Assembly: GCA_045655325.1 (NCBI GenBank)
Contig: JAZOOY010000036.1
Location: 1 to 60,950 of the forward strand
From: UBA1738 sp045655325
Lineage (GTDB): Bacteria > Bacillota > Clostridia > UBA1381
DNA length: 60,950 bases
Direction: 5' to 3'
In this document: one piece after another, positions 9,621 through 18,263 of the stretch
How positions within the stretch are numbered: position 1 is the first letter of the stretch
Layout: every line of letters starts with the position of its first letter
The notes under the pieces: model-generated
Databases searched by the model: none
Told to the model about the DNA's origin: nothing
What the model saw: only the letters and a program-made list of their open reading frames with translations
Made by a program: the position numbers and the translations under genes

Positions 9621-10479
9621 TGGCAGAATAATTAAGGGAATCGGTGGCTTTTACTATGTAAAGGCTACCGATAATACCGTTTATGAATGTAAGGCACGAG
9701 GCATTTTTCGAAAAGAAAGCATTAAGCCGGCAATCGGGGACTTTGTGGATATTTTGGTAGAAAACGGCAAGGGCAGTATTGAAAAAATATACCCAAGAAC
9801 GTCCTACCTTATCCGTCCTACAGTTGCAAATATTGATGTTTTGGTTATAGTTGTTGCAGCAGCAGAGCCGGAGCCTAATATACTTTTAATAGACAAGCTT
9901 TTGGTGAACGCGGAAAATGTTGGCATAAAGCCTGTAATTTTAATTAACAAAACCGACGTTAAATCGGGTGAAGAGCTTAAAGAAATTTATGAAAAAGCAG
10001 GTTATCCTGTGGTTTTAACTTGTGCAAAAGAGAAGGTTGCAAAGGAAGAAATTCTGCCTTATATAAAGGACAAAACTTCCGCTTTTGCAGGGCTTTCCGG
10101 CGTTGGAAAATCCACAATTTTGAACCTTATAACCGATACTTATCAGGAAACCGGTGAGATTTCGGATAAGATTAAACGTGGTAAGCACACAACTCGTCAC
10201 GTGGAACTTTTGGAGCTTCCGGAAGGCGGATTTGTGCTTGACACACCGGGATTTTCGTCCTTTGAGCTTAACACCATAAAGGCGGATGAGCTTTATAAGT
10301 GTTTTCCTGAAATGCGGGATTTAGAGGATATGTGCAGATTCAAAGGCTGTGTGCATATTAACGAGCCTGACTGCATCGTGAAAGATAAGGTGGAATCAGG
10401 AGAAATTGCAAAAAGCCGATACGAAAGCTATGTTGAGCTTTTCGGCGAACTAAAAAAGATAAAGGAATGGGAAAAATAA
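9613..10479 (+). CDS. rsgA: Ribosome small-subunit GTPase RsgA
   Basis: Circularly permuted GTPase that checks maturation of the 30S subunit. An N-terminal OB-fold is followed by permuted G motifs: INKTD (G4) precedes GLSGVGKST (G1) and DTPGFSSFE (G3). The C-terminal zinc finger is C-x4/5-C-x-H-x6-C within CRFKGCVHINEPDC. The start is TTG at 9613, eight bases inside prkC, with AGGTGA at 9601-9606. Overlap with the kinase fits known PrkC phosphorylation of RsgA in Firmicutes, though that is not shown here. Confidence 0.96.
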   Translation: MINGRIIKGIGGFYYVKATDNTVYECKARGIFRKESIKPAIGDFVDILVENGKGSIEKIYPRTSYLIRPTVANIDVLVIVVAAAEPEPNILLIDKLLVNAENVGIKPVILINKTDVKSGEELKEIYEKAGYPVVLTCAKEKVAKEEILPYIKDKTSAFAGLSGVGKSTILNLITDTYQETGEISDKIKRGKHTTRHVELLELPEGGFVLDTPGFSSFELNTIKADELYKCFPEMRDLEDMCRFKGCVHINEPDCIVKDKVESGEIAKSRYESYVELFGELKKIKEWEK

Positions 10480-11114
10480 TGATACTATCACCATCAATGT
10501 TATCAGCAGACTTTTCAAAACTTGGAGAGCAGATAAAAGAAGTAGAGCTAGCTGGTGCACAGTGGCTTCATATTGACGTTATGGACGGTCTTTTTGTGCC
10601 TAACATCAGCTTTGGCGCTTGCGTTTATAAATGCATAAGAGATATGTCCAACCTGTTTTTTGACGTGCATCTTATGATTAAAGACCCTGAAAGATACATT
10701 GAAGACTTTATAAAAGCCGGAGCGGATATGATAACTTTCCACGTTGAAGCGACAGAAAAAGCGGATGAGTGCATTGAAAAGATACACGCACTTGGCAAAA
10801 AAGCGGGAATTTCACTAAATCCGGGAACACCGGTTGATGCAGTAAAGCCATACCTTGACAAGGTGGATATGGTGCTTGTTATGAGCGTTAATCCGGGATA
10901 TGGCGGACAGTCATACATAGAAGATGTAAACCCAAAAATCACAGAACTTAGAAAACTTTGCGGTGATGACTTCCTTATTGAAGTAGACGGCGGAGTTAAA
11001 AAGTCTAACATCAAGAAAGTGGTAGACCTTGGTGCAAATGTAATTGTTGCAGGTTCTGCAGTGTTCAATGATGACATAACAGGTTCTATAAAGGGACTTT
11101 TGGAGGAAGTATGA
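10479..11114 (+). CDS. rpe: Ribulose-phosphate 3-epimerase
   Basis: Pentose-phosphate pathway epimerase, a TIM barrel. Visible motifs: PSMLSADFS at the N-terminus, HIDVMDG, DVHLMI, VNPGYGGQ, and EVDGG with the catalytic Asp. I chose ATG 10479 (TAATG overlap with rsgA) over the in-frame ATG at 10467, because the latter sits directly on the AAAGGA site and the shorter form starts like other Rpe proteins. That gives 211 residues. The end overlaps thiN by four bases. Confidence 0.94.
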   Translation: MILSPSMLSADFSKLGEQIKEVELAGAQWLHIDVMDGLFVPNISFGACVYKCIRDMSNLFFDVHLMIKDPERYIEDFIKAGADMITFHVEATEKADECIEKIHALGKKAGISLNPGTPVDAVKPYLDKVDMVLVMSVNPGYGGQSYIEDVNPKITELRKLCGDDFLIEVDGGVKKSNIKKVVDLGANVIVAGSAVFNDDITGSIKGLLEEV

Positions 11115-11710
11115 GAGGGATTATAATCTGCGGCGGAAATGTGGGAGAATATATAAAAAACTACATAAATCCTGACGATTTCGTAATCTGCGCAGATTCA
11201 GGCTATGACCATGCAAAAAGGTTTGGGATTGTGCCGAACATTGTAATCGGCGATATGGATTCCACAAAGTATAACGATATTTTAGAAGAAAAAATGCTTT
11301 ACCCAAAGCGCAAGGATTTCACAGATTCCGAGCTTGCAATTATGTATGCGGAAGAAAAGGGTTTTGAAAGCCTTTTGCTTTTCGGTATGATTGGCACAAG
11401 AATGGACCATTCCCTTGCCAATATCGGTATGCTTTCCCGCATTAAAAATGCAAGTTTGATTGACAAAAATAACGAGATTTATTTTGCAGAAGGTGAGTTT
11501 TCTTTAAGTGGAAGACCTGGTGATATTATATCAATAATACCTTTTTGTGAAGACCTTTTTGGAGTTACAACCATTGGACTTGACTATCCTTTAGAAAACG
11601 GAACAATCAAATGTGGTACAAGCCTTGGAGTCAGTAATGTTATGACAGGGGATACTTGCACAATCAGAATAGAAAAAGGCAAGGCACTTATTATAAGGAG
11701 TAAGGACTAA
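11111..11710 (+). CDS. thiN: Thiamine pyrophosphokinase
   Basis: Transfers pyrophosphate from ATP to thiamine to make the active cofactor. The family pattern is clear: ADSG near the N-terminus, PNIVIGDMDS, a KDFTDSELA box, and LLFGMIGTRMDH, followed by a C-terminal beta-rich thiamine-binding domain ending SNVMTG. 199 residues is normal. It sits in the usual Firmicutes rsgA-rpe-thiN string and overlaps rpe by ATGA and the next gene by one base (TAATG). Confidence 0.94.
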   Translation: MRGIIICGGNVGEYIKNYINPDDFVICADSGYDHAKRFGIVPNIVIGDMDSTKYNDILEEKMLYPKRKDFTDSELAIMYAEEKGFESLLLFGMIGTRMDHSLANIGMLSRIKNASLIDKNNEIYFAEGEFSLSGRPGDIISIIPFCEDLFGVTTIGLDYPLENGTIKCGTSLGVSNVMTGDTCTIRIEKGKALIIRSKD

Positions 11711-12825
11711 TGATATACCTTGACAATGCGTCAACAACAAAACCGAATACAGAAGCTGAAAAAGCGGTAATTGCCACCTTTTCTGATTTTGGCAACCCGT
11801 CAAGCCTACACGGACTTGGCCTAAAAGCTGAAAAGATGATAACAAGTGCCAAGGAAAATATCGCAAGGGTTTTGGGTGTAATGCCACAGAATATATATTT
11901 CACATCAGGTGGAACGGAGTCAAACAATACTGCCATTTTGGGGTATTGTATGGCAAACAAAAAGCGTGGAACTCACGTTATAACCACAAAAATTGAGCAC
12001 CCGTCAGTACTTGAGCCTTTTCATATTTTGGAGAAAAACGGTTTTTCAGTTACCTATCTTGACGTAAACGAAAACTGTGAAATTTCCCTTGATGATTTGG
12101 AAAACGCCTTAACGGAAGAAACAATTTTCGTAAGCGTAATGACGGTTAACAACGAAACAGGAACAATCCAGCCTTATGACAAAATAAAGGCGGTTATGAA
12201 GAAAAAATCGCCGAAAGCGGTTTTGCATCTGGATGCCGTTCAGGGATTTTTAAAGGTGGATATTAAGCCAAAGGCTATGGGCATTGACCTTTTATCCATA
12301 AGCGGTCACAAGATTGGCGGAATAAAGGGTGCAGGTGCCCTGTACGTTGGAGATAATGTGCATTTAAATCCACTAATTGCAGGCGGTGGACAGCAGAAAA
12401 ATATGCGTTCAGGAACTGAAAATGTGGCAGGAATTGCAGCATTCGGTGCAGCAGTTGAGCATTATGTCCCTGTAAATAAAGCCATAAGAGAAGAACTGAA
12501 GACAAAAATTCAGGAAAATATAGACAACATTAAAATTAACGGATGCGAAAACAATTCGGGTTATGTTTTAAACGTATCCTTTTTGGGTATAAAATCAGAA
12601 ATACTTTTGCATTCTTTGGAGGCTAAAGGCATTTACGTTTCAACAGGTTCTGCCTGTTCATCAAATAAGCCTATGCCGAGCCACGTTCTGACGGCTATGG
12701 GATGCAGTAAAAAGGAAATTGAAGGCGCAATAAGATTCAGTTTTTCAGGCGAAGAATTTGATATTGATTGTGTTGTTAAAACTTTAAAAGACGAAGTTAG
12801 TAATATACGAAAATACGTGAGGTAA
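11710..12825 (+). CDS. NifS-like cysteine desulfurase, probable ThiI partner
   Basis: PLP-dependent enzyme that takes sulfur from cysteine as a persulfide. The N-terminal YLDNASTT, the GGTESNN loop, SGHKIGGIKGAG with the PLP lysine, and STGSACSSNKP with the persulfide-forming cysteine are all present. At 371 residues it is a short IscS/NifS-class member. It lies five bases upstream of thiI, as in the NifZ-ThiI pair of Bacillus, so the likely job is donating sulfur for tRNA 4-thiouridine rather than general Fe-S assembly. No iscU gene is next to it. Confidence 0.93.
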   Translation: MIYLDNASTTKPNTEAEKAVIATFSDFGNPSSLHGLGLKAEKMITSAKENIARVLGVMPQNIYFTSGGTESNNTAILGYCMANKKRGTHVITTKIEHPSVLEPFHILEKNGFSVTYLDVNENCEISLDDLENALTEETIFVSVMTVNNETGTIQPYDKIKAVMKKKSPKAVLHLDAVQGFLKVDIKPKAMGIDLLSISGHKIGGIKGAGALYVGDNVHLNPLIAGGGQQKNMRSGTENVAGIAAFGAAVEHYVPVNKAIREELKTKIQENIDNIKINGCENNSGYVLNVSFLGIKSEILLHSLEAKGIYVSTGSACSSNKPMPSHVLTAMGCSKKEIEGAIRFSFSGEEFDIDCVVKTLKDEVSNIRKYVR

Positions 12826-12829
12826 AAAA

Positions 12830-14011
12830 GTGAAAGAAATAATTTTGGTAAAGTATGGCGAAATAATCCTAAAGGGCGGAAACCGTCCGAAGTTTGAGAA
12901 AATTCTTATTCAGAATATTTTCGACGCCATAAAGAATATAGCAACTGTTAAAATCACAATCCAGCAGGCTACAATATACGTGGAAGTTGAAGAAACCGAA
13001 AGAATTGACCTTGTTTGTGAAAGACTTTCTCTAATCTTCGGTATCGTGTCAGTAACACGTGCAGCAGTTTGCGAAAAGACTGTTGAGGACATTGAAAAGA
13101 AAGCTATTGAATATTTAAAGGACGACCTTTTACCTGGCAAAAAATTTAAGGTTGAGGCGAAGCGTTCAGATAAGAAGTTCCCGCTAAATTCTGTGGAACT
13201 TGCCATTGAAGTTGGCGGATTCTTACACGAAGAGTGTGACGGACTTATTGTTGACGTACACGAGCCAGAACTTACTGTTCAGGTGGAAGTACGTGACAGA
13301 TTCGCTTTTGTATATCTTCGTGAAAAGCGTATAAAAGGTCAGGGCGGTATGCCAATCGGTACAGGCGGAAAGGCAACACTACTATTGTCAGGCGGTATTG
13401 ACAGCCCGGTTAGCGGTCATATGATTGCAAAACGTGGTATTGAAATTGATGCGGTAAACTTCTTTAGCTTCCCATATACTAGTGACAGAGCAAAGGAAAA
13501 GGTTATAGAGCTTGCCTCAATAATCGCAAGATACACATCAAAAATCAACCTTTATATAGTGCCGTTTACTGAAATTCAGTTGGCAATCCGTGATAATTGC
13601 CCCGAAGAGCATATGACGCTTATAATGCGAAGATTTATGATGAAAATTTCAGAGATTGTGGCTAAAAACAATAAGTCAGTGGCGCTGATTACAGGCGAAA
13701 GTGCGGGTCAGGTGGCATCGCAAACTCTTTCGGCCCTTGATGTTACAAATTCCGTTGTTGATATGCCAGTGCTAAGACCGCTAATCGGTATGGATAAGAC
13801 CGAAATCATTGAGCGTGCACATGCTATTGGCACGTTCCAGACATCAATTCTTCCATACGAGGATTGTTGCACGGTATTTACGCCAAAACACCCAACAACA
13901 AATCCTAAGCGAGCAATGATTGAAAAGAGCGAAAAACGCCTTGATATTGACGCTTTAATTGAGAAGGCAGTAGCCGGAGTTGAAAAAATAGAAGTATACC
14001 CTAAAATGTAA
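12830..14011 (+). CDS. thiI: tRNA 4-thiouridine synthase ThiI (no rhodanese domain)
   Basis: Catalyses 4-thiouridine formation in tRNA and may feed thiamine thiazole synthesis. It has an N-terminal ferredoxin-like/THUMP region (about 1-165) and an ATP pyrophosphatase domain with the LLSGGIDSPV loop. The protein ends at 393 residues, so it lacks the C-terminal rhodanese domain of enterobacterial ThiI, which is usual in Firmicutes and explains the dedicated cysteine desulfurase upstream. Start is GTG behind GAGG. No clear terminator follows before the recA promoter. Confidence 0.95.
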   Translation: MKEIILVKYGEIILKGGNRPKFEKILIQNIFDAIKNIATVKITIQQATIYVEVEETERIDLVCERLSLIFGIVSVTRAAVCEKTVEDIEKKAIEYLKDDLLPGKKFKVEAKRSDKKFPLNSVELAIEVGGFLHEECDGLIVDVHEPELTVQVEVRDRFAFVYLREKRIKGQGGMPIGTGGKATLLLSGGIDSPVSGHMIAKRGIEIDAVNFFSFPYTSDRAKEKVIELASIIARYTSKINLYIVPFTEIQLAIRDNCPEEHMTLIMRRFMMKISEIVAKNNKSVALITGESAGQVASQTLSALDVTNSVVDMPVLRPLIGMDKTEIIERAHAIGTFQTSILPYEDCCTVFTPKHPTTNPKRAMIEKSEKRLDIDALIEKAVAGVEKIEVYPKM

Positions 14012-14019
14012 CATTTCTA

Positions 14020-14048
14020 TTGCATTTTGGCGGTAAATATGGTATAAC
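14020..14048 (+). promoter_or_regulatory. recA promoter, sigma-A type
   Basis: TTGCAT (14020-14025) and TATAAC (14043-14048) are separated by 17 bases, a near-consensus vegetative promoter. It starts only nine bases after the thiI stop and sits about 40 bases upstream of the recA ATG. I could not see a convincing LexA operator next to it. Confidence 0.7.
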
Positions 14049-14086
14049 AAAAGGTAAGAATAAGCAAGAATTCGGAGGGTTTTCGA

Positions 14087-15130
14087 ATGGATAAGATAGC
14101 AGAGAATAGAGCTGAAAAAAGAAAAGCGCTTGATGCCGTATTCGGAGCGATTGAAAAGCAGTACGGCAAGGGCAGTATCATGAAACTTGGCGAAGCACCA
14201 CACGTTGATGTGGATGTTATCCCAACAGGCTCATTAACACTTGATATGGCACTTGGAGTAGGCGGTATTCCAAAGGGCAGAGTTGTTGAAATTTACGGTC
14301 CTGAATCTTCAGGTAAAACAACAGTTGCTCTTCACGTTGTTGCAGAAGCACAGAAGAAGGGTGGAGAAGCGGCGTTTATTGACGCAGAGCATGCTCTTGA
14401 TCCTGTCTATGCGAAAAACCTTGGAGTTGATATAGATAACTTAATCGTGTCACAGCCTGATACAGGTGAGCAGGCACTTGAAATTGCAGAAGCATTGGTT
14501 CGAAGCGGAGCTTTAGACGTTGTGGTAATTGACTCTGTTGCAGCGTTGGTTCCAAAGGCTGAAATTGAAGGCGAAATGGGAAGCAATCACGTTGGTCTTC
14601 TTGCAAGACTTATGTCACAGGCACTTCGTAAACTTACAGGTATTACTTCAAAATCAGGAACTGCAGTCATTTTCATAAACCAGATTCGTGAAAAGGTTGG
14701 CGTGGTTTACGGTAACCCTGAAACAACACCTGGTGGACGTGCCCTAAAGTTCTTCTCATCAGTACGTCTTGAAGTAAGACGTCAGGAAGCTATTAAAAAC
14801 GGCACAGAGATTATCGGTAACAAAACAAAGGTTAAGGTTGTTAAGAATAAGGTTGCACCACCGTTTAAAGAAGCAGAGTTTGATATTATGTACGGTGAAG
14901 GTATTTCAAAACTTGGCAATATTATTGACGTAGCAGTAAGCTTTGACATTATCAAAAAGAGCGGCGCTTGGTTCTCATATGATGGTGAAAGACTTGGTCA
15001 GGGCCGTGATAACGTTAAAAAGTATATGGAAGAGAATCCTGAATTCACTCAGATGATTGAACAGAAGGTACGTTTGGTACTTTCAGGAAAAGGTGAAGAT
15101 GTAGTCGAAAATGACAAAAATGATGAATAA
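14087..15130 (+). CDS. recA: Recombinase RecA
   Basis: Strand-exchange recombinase and LexA co-protease. The P-loop GPESSGKTT, the AEHALDP region, the loop-2 segment with FINQIREK, and the GGRALKF box are all present, and 347 residues is normal. The acidic C-terminus is short. It has its own promoter and a strong CGGAGGG site. A short hairpin (CCGA/TCGG) near 15135-15148 follows the stop but has no T-run, so transcription may read on toward HPr. Confidence 0.98.
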   Translation: MDKIAENRAEKRKALDAVFGAIEKQYGKGSIMKLGEAPHVDVDVIPTGSLTLDMALGVGGIPKGRVVEIYGPESSGKTTVALHVVAEAQKKGGEAAFIDAEHALDPVYAKNLGVDIDNLIVSQPDTGEQALEIAEALVRSGALDVVVIDSVAALVPKAEIEGEMGSNHVGLLARLMSQALRKLTGITSKSGTAVIFINQIREKVGVVYGNPETTPGGRALKFFSSVRLEVRRQEAIKNGTEIIGNKTKVKVVKNKVAPPFKEAEFDIMYGEGISKLGNIIDVAVSFDIIKKSGAWFSYDGERLGQGRDNVKKYMEENPEFTQMIEQKVRLVLSGKGEDVVENDKNDE

Positions 15131-15185
15131 TTAACCGACTAATCGGGTATCTTTAACTAAAATTTGCAATTTATTACAAAATTTC

Positions 15186-15214
15186 TTGACGTTTAGGGAA
15201 AATTTTAGTATTCT
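15186..15214 (+). promoter_or_regulatory. HPr gene promoter, sigma-A type
   Basis: TTGACG (15186-15191) and TATTCT (15209-15214) have a 17-base spacer. The start codon of HPr lies about 46 bases downstream behind a perfect AAGGAGG site. The promoter shows that the reading frame upstream of ATG 15261 is leader, not coding. Confidence 0.75.
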
Positions 15215-15260
15215 AATAATAGACAGTTATCGTTTTTTTAAACGCATTAAGGAGGATCTT

Positions 15261-15524
15261 ATGTATTCAAAGGAAGTTGAAGTTCAGAACCAGGTAGGCC
15301 TACATGCCAGACCTGCAACATTTTTTATACAGAAAGCAAATGAATTCAAATCAAGTATTTGGGTTGAAAAGGATGACCGTAAGGTAAACGCTAAAAGCTT
15401 ACTTGGTGTTTTATCTTTAGGAATCACTAAAGGCACAACAATCAACATAATCGCAGACGGCGCAGATGAAGAAGAAGCTGCTGTGACTTTGGTTAATTTG
15501 ATTGCTTCTAATTTTACTGAATGA
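15261..15524 (+). CDS. ptsH: HPr-family phosphocarrier protein
   Basis: An 87-residue HPr. The phosphorylated histidine is His15 in GLHARPATF, and the regulatory serine is Ser46 in AKSLLGVLSLG, so both PTS phosphotransfer and HPr-kinase/CcpA regulation look possible. An in-frame ATG upstream at 15186 would add 25 residues but falls on the promoter. I therefore use ATG 15261, which has GGAGG at proper spacing. No enzyme I or other PTS gene is in the window. A hairpin after the gene isolates it from uvrC. Confidence 0.93.
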   Translation: MYSKEVEVQNQVGLHARPATFFIQKANEFKSSIWVEKDDRKVNAKSLLGVLSLGITKGTTINIIADGADEEEAAVTLVNLIASNFTE

Positions 15525-15548
15525 TATTTACTTAAAAATGTTAAAAAT

Positions 15549-15577
15549 AACTCTGCTTACAAAAGTAGAGTTATTTT
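15549..15577 (+). terminator. Probable intrinsic terminator after HPr
   Basis: AACTC and GAGTT form the outer stem, with a short inner TAC/GTA stem around an AAAA loop, followed by ATTTT. The stem is imperfect, so termination may be partial. Confidence 0.5.
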
Positions 15578-15597
15578 CAATTTGAGAGGAATACCTT

Positions 15598-17466
15598 ATG
15601 TTTAACCTTGAAGAAGAACTGAAAAACCTGCCTGAACTTCCTGGCGTGTATATAATGCATGATAAGGATGATACCATAATTTATGTGGGCAAGGCGAAAA
15701 TATTAAAGAACAGAGTGCGCCAATACTTCGGCAGCAATAAAAACCATAGTCCAAAGGTTGTGGCTATGGTTTCCAATATTGCATATTTTGAGTACATTGT
15801 TACCGATTCTGAAGTAGAGGCGCATGTTTTAGAGTGCAACTTAATAAAAAAGCACAGACCGAAATATAACATTCTTCTAAAAGACGATAAGCAGTATCCA
15901 TATATAAAGGTTACAATCAATAAGGACTATCCCTCAGTTTTTATGACAAGAGTTTTGAAAAAGGACGGCGCAAAATATTTCGGACCATTTGCGGGCATGC
16001 AAACGGTAAGAACTGCACTTGAAATTGTGCAGAAAATCTTTAAGCCACCGTTATGTAAAAGAAAGTTCCCTGAAGATATTGGAAAGGGCAGACCGTGTCT
16101 TAACTACCATATTTCCAACTGTTTCGGACCTTGTATCAAAGGAAACGTTACAAAAGATGAATACAGAAAAATTTTCTTTGACATCTGCTCGTTTTTAGAG
16201 GGTGACCACGAGAAACTTGTGGAGAATATGAAAGAAGAAATGCTTTCTGCATCCAAAAATATGGAGTTTGAAAAAGCGGCGGCACTTCGTGATAAAATTG
16301 ATGCAATAAGACGCTTCGAAGAGAAACAGAAGATTATAAATACCGACAAGCAAACCGATATGGATATTATTGCAGGTGCAAGGCTTGGTAACCACTATTT
16401 TGTGGAGATTTTCTTTGTCAGAAAAGGCAAGATAACAGGCAGAAATAACTACCGAATTGACGGAACAAAGGACTCACAAGACGGTGAAGTTATGTCAGAT
16501 TTTGTAACCCAGTTTTATTCAGAGTCAGAGGATATTCCAAGGGAAATTTTGGTTGAGCACAAAATAGAAGAAAGTGACGTTATAAAAGAATGGCTCAAAG
16601 GAAAAAGACAAGGTGCTGTTGAGCTTTTATTCCCGCAAAAAGGCGAAAAGAAAAAACTTATCGAAATGGTGCATAAAAACGCCGAAATTGCGGCGGAAAA
16701 TTATCGCATCAATAACATAAAAATAGAAGAGAGAAAGAGCAAAATTCTTTCCGCGCTTGCAAAGAAATTAAGCCTTGAGGTAATACCAAAGCGAATTGAG
16801 GCTTACGACATTTCAAACATTCAGGGCAGTGATAACGTGGCGTCTATGGTGGTTTTTGTGGACGGAAAGCCGTCTAAAAAGGACTATCGTAACTTTAAAA
16901 TAAAATCATTTGAAGGTCAAAACGACTTCCTTTCAATGCAGGAAGTTATTTACCGAAGATTCCGCCACGCAGTAAGCGAGCAAGAACAGATTGATGCGGG
17001 AGCTCTTAACATAGAAGATGCAAAATTCCTGCCGCTTCCTGACCTGATTTTATTAGACGGCGGAAAAGGTCAGCTTTCATCGGTTATGGAAATTATGGAG
17101 ACCATTGATATGGAAATACCTGTTTTTGGTATGGTAAAGGATGGAAGACACAGAACCCGTGGACTTGTATCGGTTACAGGAGAAATAGAAATTTCACCAA
17201 TAGATAGCGTATTTAAGTTCTTGGAGCGAGTTCAGGACGAAGTTCATAAAAGTGCAATAGGCTATCACAGAAAATTAAGAAGCAAGGCTGTTTCCAAGTC
17301 GGAACTTGACAACATAAAGGGTGTTGGACAGGTGCGAAAAGCGGCACTTATGAAAGCCTTTAAATCAGTAGATAATATTAAAAAGGCAAGCCTTGATGAA
17401 CTGCTCAAAGTAGTTGACAAGCGAACAGCGGAAACAGTAGCTCAATATTTTAAGGAGAATAATTGA
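15598..17466 (+). CDS. uvrC: Excinuclease ABC subunit C
   Basis: Makes both incisions in UvrABC nucleotide excision repair. An N-terminal GIY-YIG nuclease (PGVYIMHD, then YVGKAK) is followed by a Cys-containing region, a UVR motif near 205-240 (the UvrB contact), the RNase H-like C-terminal nuclease with DISNIQGS and LLDGGKGQ, and helix-hairpin-helix motifs around 580-620. The 622-residue length is normal. The stop overlaps the next start as TGATG. Confidence 0.97.
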   Translation: MFNLEEELKNLPELPGVYIMHDKDDTIIYVGKAKILKNRVRQYFGSNKNHSPKVVAMVSNIAYFEYIVTDSEVEAHVLECNLIKKHRPKYNILLKDDKQYPYIKVTINKDYPSVFMTRVLKKDGAKYFGPFAGMQTVRTALEIVQKIFKPPLCKRKFPEDIGKGRPCLNYHISNCFGPCIKGNVTKDEYRKIFFDICSFLEGDHEKLVENMKEEMLSASKNMEFEKAAALRDKIDAIRRFEEKQKIINTDKQTDMDIIAGARLGNHYFVEIFFVRKGKITGRNNYRIDGTKDSQDGEVMSDFVTQFYSESEDIPREILVEHKIEESDVIKEWLKGKRQGAVELLFPQKGEKKKLIEMVHKNAEIAAENYRINNIKIEERKSKILSALAKKLSLEVIPKRIEAYDISNIQGSDNVASMVVFVDGKPSKKDYRNFKIKSFEGQNDFLSMQEVIYRRFRHAVSEQEQIDAGALNIEDAKFLPLPDLILLDGGKGQLSSVMEIMETIDMEIPVFGMVKDGRHRTRGLVSVTGEIEISPIDSVFKFLERVQDEVHKSAIGYHRKLRSKAVSKSELDNIKGVGQVRKAALMKAFKSVDNIKKASLDELLKVVDKRTAETVAQYFKENN

Positions 17467-18257
17467 TGTTCACATTAAAAACCCATGGTGATTTAAAATA
17501 TTTTACTATTGACGAATTCCACGAAACAGGACTTATAAAACACTGTTTTACCACAAGATGTGGTGGTGTTAGCAAAAACGAATTTGCCAGTATGAACCTT
17601 AGAATGCACTGTGATGATAAAAAGGAAAATATTTTAAAGAACTATGAGATAATTTGTGACGAAATTGGCGTAAATTTTAAAAACTTGGTCTTTTCAAATC
17701 AGGTCCATTGTGATACAATATTAAGTGTCTGCAGTGAAGATATGGGAAACGGAATTACAAAGCCACAAAAGTGGGACGGCGTTGACGGTCTTATAACGAA
17801 CCAGCCGGGTGTACCTATTATAATTTTTGCGGCGGATTGCGTACCTGTATTCTTTTTAGACCCAAAGAAAAAAGTTATTGCTCTTGTTCATTCCGGCTGG
17901 AAAGGAACAGTACTGAAAATCAGCGCAAAATGTATAGAGAAAATGGTTACAGAGTATTCCTGTGACCCTGCCGACATAATGGTGGCAATCGGGCCATCCA
18001 TCGGCGTGTGCCATTTCGAAGTTGGTGATGAAGTGGCGGATGTTTTTCGTGACACTTTCGGGGATAGCGTTTTGGAAAAGCACGAAAAATGGCACGTTAA
18101 TATGCAAAAAGCCATTGAAATTCAGGTTAAAGATATGGGCGTAGAAAACATTATTAAGGCAGATATATGTACCTATTGCAATAGTGACCTTTTATTTTCA
18201 CACAGAAAAACTGCGGGGAAAAGAGGGGTTATGGCAGGAATTATGGAGCTAAAATAA
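17466..18257 (+). CDS. pgeF: Multicopper-oxidase-fold purine nucleoside phosphorylase (YlmD/PgeF)
   Basis: A 263-residue member of the Cu-oxidase_4 (DUF152) family, now assigned adenosine/purine nucleoside phosphorylase and peptidoglycan-editing activities. Zinc-site residues are visible in FSNQVHCD, AADCVPV, and LVHSGWKGT. The C-terminal TYCNSDLLFSHRK is also typical. ATG 17466 is preferred over TTG 17463 because AAGGAG at 17452-17457 gives proper spacing and the stop/start overlap is TGATG. Usually YlmD sits beside ylmE/sepF; here it follows uvrC instead. Confidence 0.92.
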   Translation: MFTLKTHGDLKYFTIDEFHETGLIKHCFTTRCGGVSKNEFASMNLRMHCDDKKENILKNYEIICDEIGVNFKNLVFSNQVHCDTILSVCSEDMGNGITKPQKWDGVDGLITNQPGVPIIIFAADCVPVFFLDPKKKVIALVHSGWKGTVLKISAKCIEKMVTEYSCDPADIMVAIGPSIGVCHFEVGDEVADVFRDTFGDSVLEKHEKWHVNMQKAIEIQVKDMGVENIIKADICTYCNSDLLFSHRKTAGKRGVMAGIMELK

Positions 18258-18263
18258 AGGGAG

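Noticed and set aside
14010..14086. A LexA/SOS operator at recA
   Set aside because: No GAAC-N4-GTTC-type palindrome is present near the promoter; GAATTC near the ribosome site is a poor match.
15131..15185. A recA terminator
   Set aside because: Only a four-base stem (CCGA/TCGG) with no T-run is present.
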